Shown piece after piece: positions 59,131 through 64,000 of a DNA stretch of 64,000 nucleotides. Where the stretch lies: contig NC_046623.1 of the NCBI RefSeq assembly GCF_900324465.2, positions 13,793,721-13,857,720 of the forward strand, read 5' to 3'. The position numbers were made by a program, and so were the translations under genes. Below the pieces are notes generated by a model. That model ran no database searches, was not told the DNA's origin, and saw only the letters and a program-made list of their open reading frames with translations. This stretch comes from Anabas testudineus. Taxonomy: Eukaryota > Chordata > Actinopteri > Anabantiformes > Anabantidae. The stretch's first letter is position 1, and each line of letters starts with the position of its first letter.

Positions 59131-59710
59131 TACGGGAGCCGGTAAGAGGAGAAACGCGAATGATCTTAATGATGTGGCCCCTCTTTTCTTTATTTCCAGT
59201 TTTTTTTTCTTTGTTTGTTTGTTTTTTGTTTTATTATTGTTGTTGTTGTTGTTTTTGTTATTCCAGAGACCTCCAAATGACAAATATTTACTTTACTTTA
59301 TACTTAACTTCACTACATTTCACAACATTAATTTGAAATACTTGATAGATACTATGTTTAATTTTCAGACACAAAAAATACACATTAAAGTATAATCAGA
59401 AGACCAAATGATTCCTAATGTGAGATTAAGATAACCAGCATTATGTCAAATAATTCACATTATAATTGATTCAAAACCAAAAAACATAATCAAACAATGT
59501 ACAAGGTACAAGGCCTTCTGAAAAGCTAAAGTGCATGTATGTTCATGTGTAGCACATGAATGCATCAATGATTATAGTTTAATAACATTAATAATATGAC
59601 GTGAGCTATGACGTTCAAGCTAAATATATTTAACAGTAACAAGTAGTTTGGATGCATTAACATTGTTGACCTGTATTGAGTGACATGTGGTTTGTGGTTT
59701 AAGACTTGAT
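59131..59710. other. exosc8-alg5 intergenic interval, exosc8 side
   Basis: AT-rich with a T-rich, TTG-repeat low-complexity run near 59193-59262. No gene or RNA is supported. Confidence 0.6.
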
Positions 59711-60294
59711 CACACACCCAACACACTACACCCAACACACTACACCCAACACACTACAACACACTACACCCAACACACTACACACACTACACCAACACAC
59801 TACACCCAACACACTACACCCAACACACTACAACACACTACAACACACTACACCCAACACACTACACCCAACACACTACACCCAACACACTACAACACAC
59901 TACACCCAACACACTACACCCAACACACTACACCCAACACACTACACCCAACACACTACAACACACTACACCCAACACACTACACCCAACACACTACACC
60001 CAACACACTACATCCAACACACTACAACACACTACACCCAACACACTACACCCAACACACTACACCCAACACACTACACCCAACACACTACACCCAACAC
60101 ACTACACCCAACACACTACACCCAACACACTACACCCAACACACTACACCCAACACACTACACCCAACACACTACACCCAACACACTACACACAACACAC
60201 TACACCCAACACACTACACCCAACACACTACACCCAACACACCACACCACACACACTACACCCAACACACTACACCCAACACACTACACCCAAC
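59711..60294 (+). repeat. Minisatellite of 14-bp and 10-bp units
   Basis: Tandem units of CCCAACACACTACA (14 bp) alternate with a shorter ACACACTACA form (10 bp, lacking CCCA). In the first half the short unit recurs after every two to four long units. From about 60030 on the array is nearly pure 14-bp units until a few variants near 60190-60260 ('CACAACACAC', 'CCACACCACACA'). About 40-45 units in all. The plus strand has no stop in the unit, so long open frames arise in more than one frame; they are products of the repeat. The minus-strand unit contains TAG. The array lies between two divergent promoters. Confidence 0.95.
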
Positions 60295-60698
60295 TCAAAT
60301 ATGTGTCTCACCCCTAGACTCTGGGTGCTGGCTGTAATTCCCACCCCCGTCCACTAGGTGTCGGTGTCGCTGCAGGCTGGCGCTGCCAGGTGCCTTCTTG
60401 CCTCGAAATGATGATGTGTCGGGAAACTTGTCACTTCCGCATCGTAGTTGTGTTCAGTTGTGATTGGAAGTGCCGTTCGCTGAACTGCCTGCATTGTAAT
60501 GGAAATATAAGGTTTCTTATTTAGCGTTGCCACGTTTTGTACAATCTTCTAAGCTTGTCTTCTTGAATGTGCTGTGGAGTCAGAGAGCCGCCTACAAGCG
60601 ACGGAGCAAAGCGAGGAGAAGGAGGCTAGCTTGGCACTAGCTAGGCACTTTGGTCGGTGGACTGTGAGCGGCTGCAGAGTGACCCTCACTGATGGAAA
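60295..60698 (+). promoter_or_regulatory. alg5: alg5 promoter and 5' UTR
   Basis: The region turns GC-richer after the minisatellite. Motifs: a CTCF-like CCACTAGGTGTC at 60351-60362 (one mismatch to the usual core), an ETS site in reverse (ACTTCCGC at 60433-60440), and an inverted CCAAT box (ATTGG at 60463-60467). No TATA box. A short upstream ATG at 60692 overlaps the main start (see findings). The start of transcription is not visible. Confidence 0.55.
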
Positions 60699-63600
60699 AT
60701 GGATTTCCTCTGTGAAATTATTCAAGCCTTAGTCGCATTGGCAGCTTTAGCTTTTATTGTGGTAAGTAGTTAAAATATTATAATGAGTTGATGTTGTGTT
60801 GTAGCTTGTCTTTGTGTTTGCTATCTGTAAAGTGAAGCAGTCCGAGCTGTGAACCTACTGTCAGACGCATTTGTGCTTGTACTTGTAATCCATGTACTAA
60901 ACGGGATATTTTCTTCCTGTGTCTCTTTAAAAACACTAAAGTTAGATAAATAAGCTAATAGTCCCCACCAAAATGCAACTTATAATACCCAAAAGACTTA
61001 AAGATGGAAAACCAGATTTTCAAAAGTTAAGAGAAACATTTGTTTTTGTTTTTTAGCAAAACAGTAGAGATAAAAACACATTTATTCATGAAAGGAAAGA
61101 AGAAAACTAAATTTAAAACTACAGTTTCATTCAAACATTTGACATGGATACAGGATGAATAGTTTGTAACCAAAAGAAGCCTAGAAATGAAGCATGACAA
61201 CTAAAAATGCTGATGATCCGACTAATTTTGTACTGGCTTTATACAAACAGTAACTGCTACAATATTAAATGCACATAAAAGAATTACCTGACGGCAAGAG
61301 TAAGTTGTGTGCCATTCTCCAATTTTCCTTTTCAGGTGCTCATAGCAGCGCACATCACTGCAGGGATGGTGAACCTGACACGACACGACAAGGAGAAATA
61401 TTTCCTCACTTCAACAGGAGAGAAGGAGCTCTTTCCCAGTCTGCACGATCCTCATTCCAGGGAGCTCTCTGTGGTCATACCAGCCTACAATGAGGAGCTT
61501 CGAAGTGAGTAATCGTGATACACCCAGGTTTCTGTCAGTGCGACAGCTGTTCACAGCACATCAGCATTTGGCTACTATTTCAGATATAAGCTATTGAATG
61601 ATATACCAGTGAAGCAAGCAAGCTGGTCGTTCACTGCCCATCTGCAGCATGTCATTATAGGATGTAAGTGCTAATATGTTTGGGATTGTGTGTCACTACA
61701 GTGCCGGTGATGATGGATGAGACTATGGAGTACTTGGAAAACCGACAGGTACGTGCTCAGCCTTATACAGGCAGTGTTAGGTTCGGTGATAATTCTAATA
61801 AATTTTAATTAAAAGTCTGAGAATGGTTTTATTAACAATTTACAACCAGAAGCAGTTTTATTATCCTTTGGAAAAAAAGAAAGTAAAGCCCTTATGACTA
61901 GATTGGTTATTCTTAAACAAGCCAGTAGGTGGCAGTATTTATCTATTTATCTATCTGGCTGAAAGCTCCTGTTTTCTTACTGCAGAAACAAAACCCATCT
62001 TTTACCTATGAGGTCATTGTAGTTGATGATGGCAGCAAAGACAAAACCACAGAGGTAAGAATCTTTTTTGAAACATGTTATTGCTCAGCTCGCTTTTGCT
62101 AAACACTTCACGTTTAGAGATATGTTTTGTGATTAAACTCTCTTGCTATGTCCTGCCAGGTTGCCTTGAACTACACAAGGAAGCACGGTGCAGATAAAGT
62201 CCGGGTTCTGACGCTGGTCAAGAACAGGGGTAAAGGAGGAGCTGTGCGGATGGTGAGACTGTCAAAACACAGTATGTCTGAATGCAGGGAAAGAAAAATA
62301 AGAAAAAAAGAGTTGTATCGATGTCTCTCTTACAGGGAACTCTGAGCTCCAGAGGAAAAGTCATTCTGATGGCAGATGCCGATGGTGCCACAAAGTTTTC
62401 TGATATTGAGAAAGTGGAAGCTGGACTTAATGACCTCGAACATAAACCGGTGTGATGATGTTTAGTCGTTGTTGTTCTGTGTCACACATACTGTATTTTA
62501 TTTAGTGTGCAGCCCTTCTAAAAACCCATGTTTGCATATTTAGGGTAACATGGCAATTTCCTGTGGGTCCAGAGCTCATCTGGAGAAAGTGTCTGTAGCT
62601 CAGGTAAATTTCTGTTTCTGTTAATTAGTTCTCTGTTTGGAAACCAGAGAATTAGAGACTGTATTTGTCTTTAAGTAACCACTGTTGTGTCTTTGCCACA
62701 GCGATCTGTCTTTCGTACATTTCTCATGTATGGCTTTCACTTCCTGGTGTGGTTCTTTTGTGTGAGAGGGATCAAGGACACACAGTGTGGCTTCAAGCTT
62801 TTCACACGTGAAGCTGCACTTAAGACTTTCTCTTCTCTCCATGTCGAGCGTTGGTAAGAACTGCACCAAATTATGATTTAGTTTAAAGACATATTGCTCC
62901 TGCCATGAAAGAAATAAATGTTCCACAGTTTTTTCTTTTTCCAATATCCTTTCAGTGATAGAAGACATTTTTCATATTGTTGTAACCTTTTCTCATTATT
63001 AAGTTCCATTCTACAAGAAACATTTGTCAATTTAGTAAGAAAACTTTCTTCTTATTTCACAGAACCAACATATCTTGTATTGGTATTTGCAATAATGCAA
63101 GAATTTAATTGAACTTGTATCAGTGTTAATATTCATATCTTGTTCTCACAGGGCTTTTGATGTGGAGCTCTTGTACATTGCCCAGTGTTTTAAAATCCCC
63201 ATAGCAGAGGTGGCAGTCAACTGGACTGAAATAGAAGGTAGGTTGATATAACATGTGGATATGAGTTTTCTTTTTTATATATTAGATCTCTGATGCATCA
63301 GTCTGGATGTGTGTTGCTATTTTACATTTTATTTATGTATTTCCTTTGTCAACATTGTCTTAATGATTTCATATTGTTTTTAAACCAGCTGATTGTGGGT
63401 TTTTACCTTTTAAAGATTCAGTTGTTTTTTATTGACTGAGACAAAATCAGTGCGACTGCTCCACTGATTACCTACTTATTGCATTTGTGAAAAAGTTTTT
63501 CAGAGTGACTTTATCAAGAATAAATGTCAGCAATCTGGCGCATATCTCTAATTTGTCCTATAAAAGCATCACTCGAGAATAAAGCGACTGTGTGTTTACT

Positions 63601-63723
63601 CTGCCAGGATCCAAGCTCGTCCCGTTTTGGAGCTGGCTGCAGATGGGACGAGACCTGATTTTCATTCGCCTGCGCTACATCACTGGAGCCTGGAAACTGC
63701 AGTCACCAAATAAGACTGACTAG
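60699..63723 (+). CDS. alg5: Dolichyl-phosphate beta-glucosyltransferase
   Basis: ALG5 makes dolichyl-phosphate-glucose from UDP-glucose on the cytosolic face of the ER membrane; it supplies glucose for the lipid-linked N-glycan precursor. Ten coding exons: 60699-60761, 61336-61504, 61702-61748, 61986-62054, 62160-62252, 62336-62449, 62544-62603, 62702-62853, 63152-63237 and 63608-63723 (TAG). The total is 969 nt, 322 aa (human 324), all phases join. Residues about 5-30 form an N-terminal membrane anchor. The GT2-family motifs are present: 'VIPAYNEE' (about 69-76), 'VVDDGSKD' (Asp107-Asp108) and the metal-binding 'DAD' (161-163). Further matches are '[13 protein letters not shown]', '[17 protein letters not shown]', '[12 protein letters not shown]' and '[17 protein letters not shown]'. 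The start was chosen at 60699 because AAAATGG is a strong context and the other ATG (60692) leads to a stop. Confidence 0.96.
61922..61933 (+). promoter_or_regulatory. CTCF-like core motif in alg5 intron 3
   Basis: CCAGTAGGTGGC matches the usual CTCF core (CCA-S-Y-AG-R-K-GGC) at every position and is followed by AG. It lies 53 bp before exon 4. A single motif match of this length can occur by chance. Confidence 0.35.
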
Positions 63724-64000
63724 CCAATCAGACAAGCCCTGGTATCATAGAGACAGCCTATGATAGGGCTGTCAAACCTTTGGATGAGGTGGGGATAGCA
63801 ACTGTGTATCATTCACTGTACTCAACTACAAAGTACAAAGTGCATGATGTCACATCCTTTTCCTTTCCAGACGTCATTGGATGTGAGGTAATGACACAGT
63901 TGTGAGTTCCCCTATGGTCCTGCCTTTTTCTTTAATCAAATATTGGCTTGTGATGGACACTGTTACACGGACATCTCTGTGGCCACAGCCTACAGAATGT
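63724..64000 (+). other. alg5: alg5 3' UTR and right edge
   Basis: Sequence after the alg5 stop up to the end of the window. No canonical AATAAA is seen in it, so the poly(A) site may lie outside the window. No other gene is visible. Confidence 0.5.

Noticed and set aside
59711-60294. Regular array as a CRISPR-like structure
   Set aside because: There are no unique spacers; units are contiguous and the host is a vertebrate.
59687-60337. Long open frames (216 and 203 codons) of His/Thr/Pro-rich repeats
   Set aside because: They arise because the 14-bp minisatellite unit has no stop on the plus strand in any frame; more than one frame is open over the same DNA and there is no splice or start context.

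Overview
The window reads as nuclear DNA of a ray-finned fish, probably a percomorph teleost. It is AT-rich, its genes have many small GT-AG exons, it carries fish-type tRNA-derived SINE relics and simple repeats, and it shows the vertebrate gene order supt20h - exosc8 - alg5. I know the same trio from human 13q13.3 (ALG5-EXOSC8-SUPT20H). No bacterial, organellar or CRISPR features are present.

Region 1 (about 1.3-22 kb) is a tandem array of five UDP-glucuronosyltransferase genes, all on the minus strand and about 4.1-4.9 kb apart. The protein signature looks like the fish UGT5-type group. Each has one non-coding 5' exon and three coding exons (98 + about 238 + 191-194 codons). Copies 2, 3 and 4 look whole (527, 527 and 529 aa). 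Copy 1 is a pseudogene with two frameshifts and a lost C-terminal ER-retention signal. Copy 5 has an intact body but a one-base insertion in the signal-peptide region that uncouples its ATG. The copies are mosaics: copies 1 and 2 share their 5' half and upstream spacer, copies 2 and 3 share an identical 3' half, and copies 3 and 4 share their 5' half. This points to unequal crossing-over or conversion inside exon 2. The spacers fall into two classes and carry old element relics: a foldback MITE, SINE heads, and one retroelement-like insertion that only one spacer has.

Region 2 (about 22-44.7 kb) holds no gene I can support. It contains microsatellites, a SINE relic, a tRNA-Ser(GCT) pseudogene joined to a SINE-like repeat that also occurs at the left edge of the window, and a perfect short hairpin.

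Region 3 (44.75-64 kb) is a compact housekeeping block. supt20h (+, 23 coding exons, 824 aa, SAGA subunit) runs towards exosc8 (-, 11 coding exons, 277 aa, exosome ring subunit), with 884 bp between their stop codons. exosc8 and alg5 (+, 10 coding exons, 322 aa, dolichyl-phosphate glucosyltransferase) lie head to head. Their shared upstream interval is 1.6 kb and contains a minisatellite of about 585 bp built from 14-bp and 10-bp units. The three genes are linked by conserved synteny, not by pathway: transcription co-activation, RNA decay and N-glycan precursor synthesis. All exon boundaries were derived by eye from reading frame, splice signals and remembered family sequences, so single-base errors are possible.
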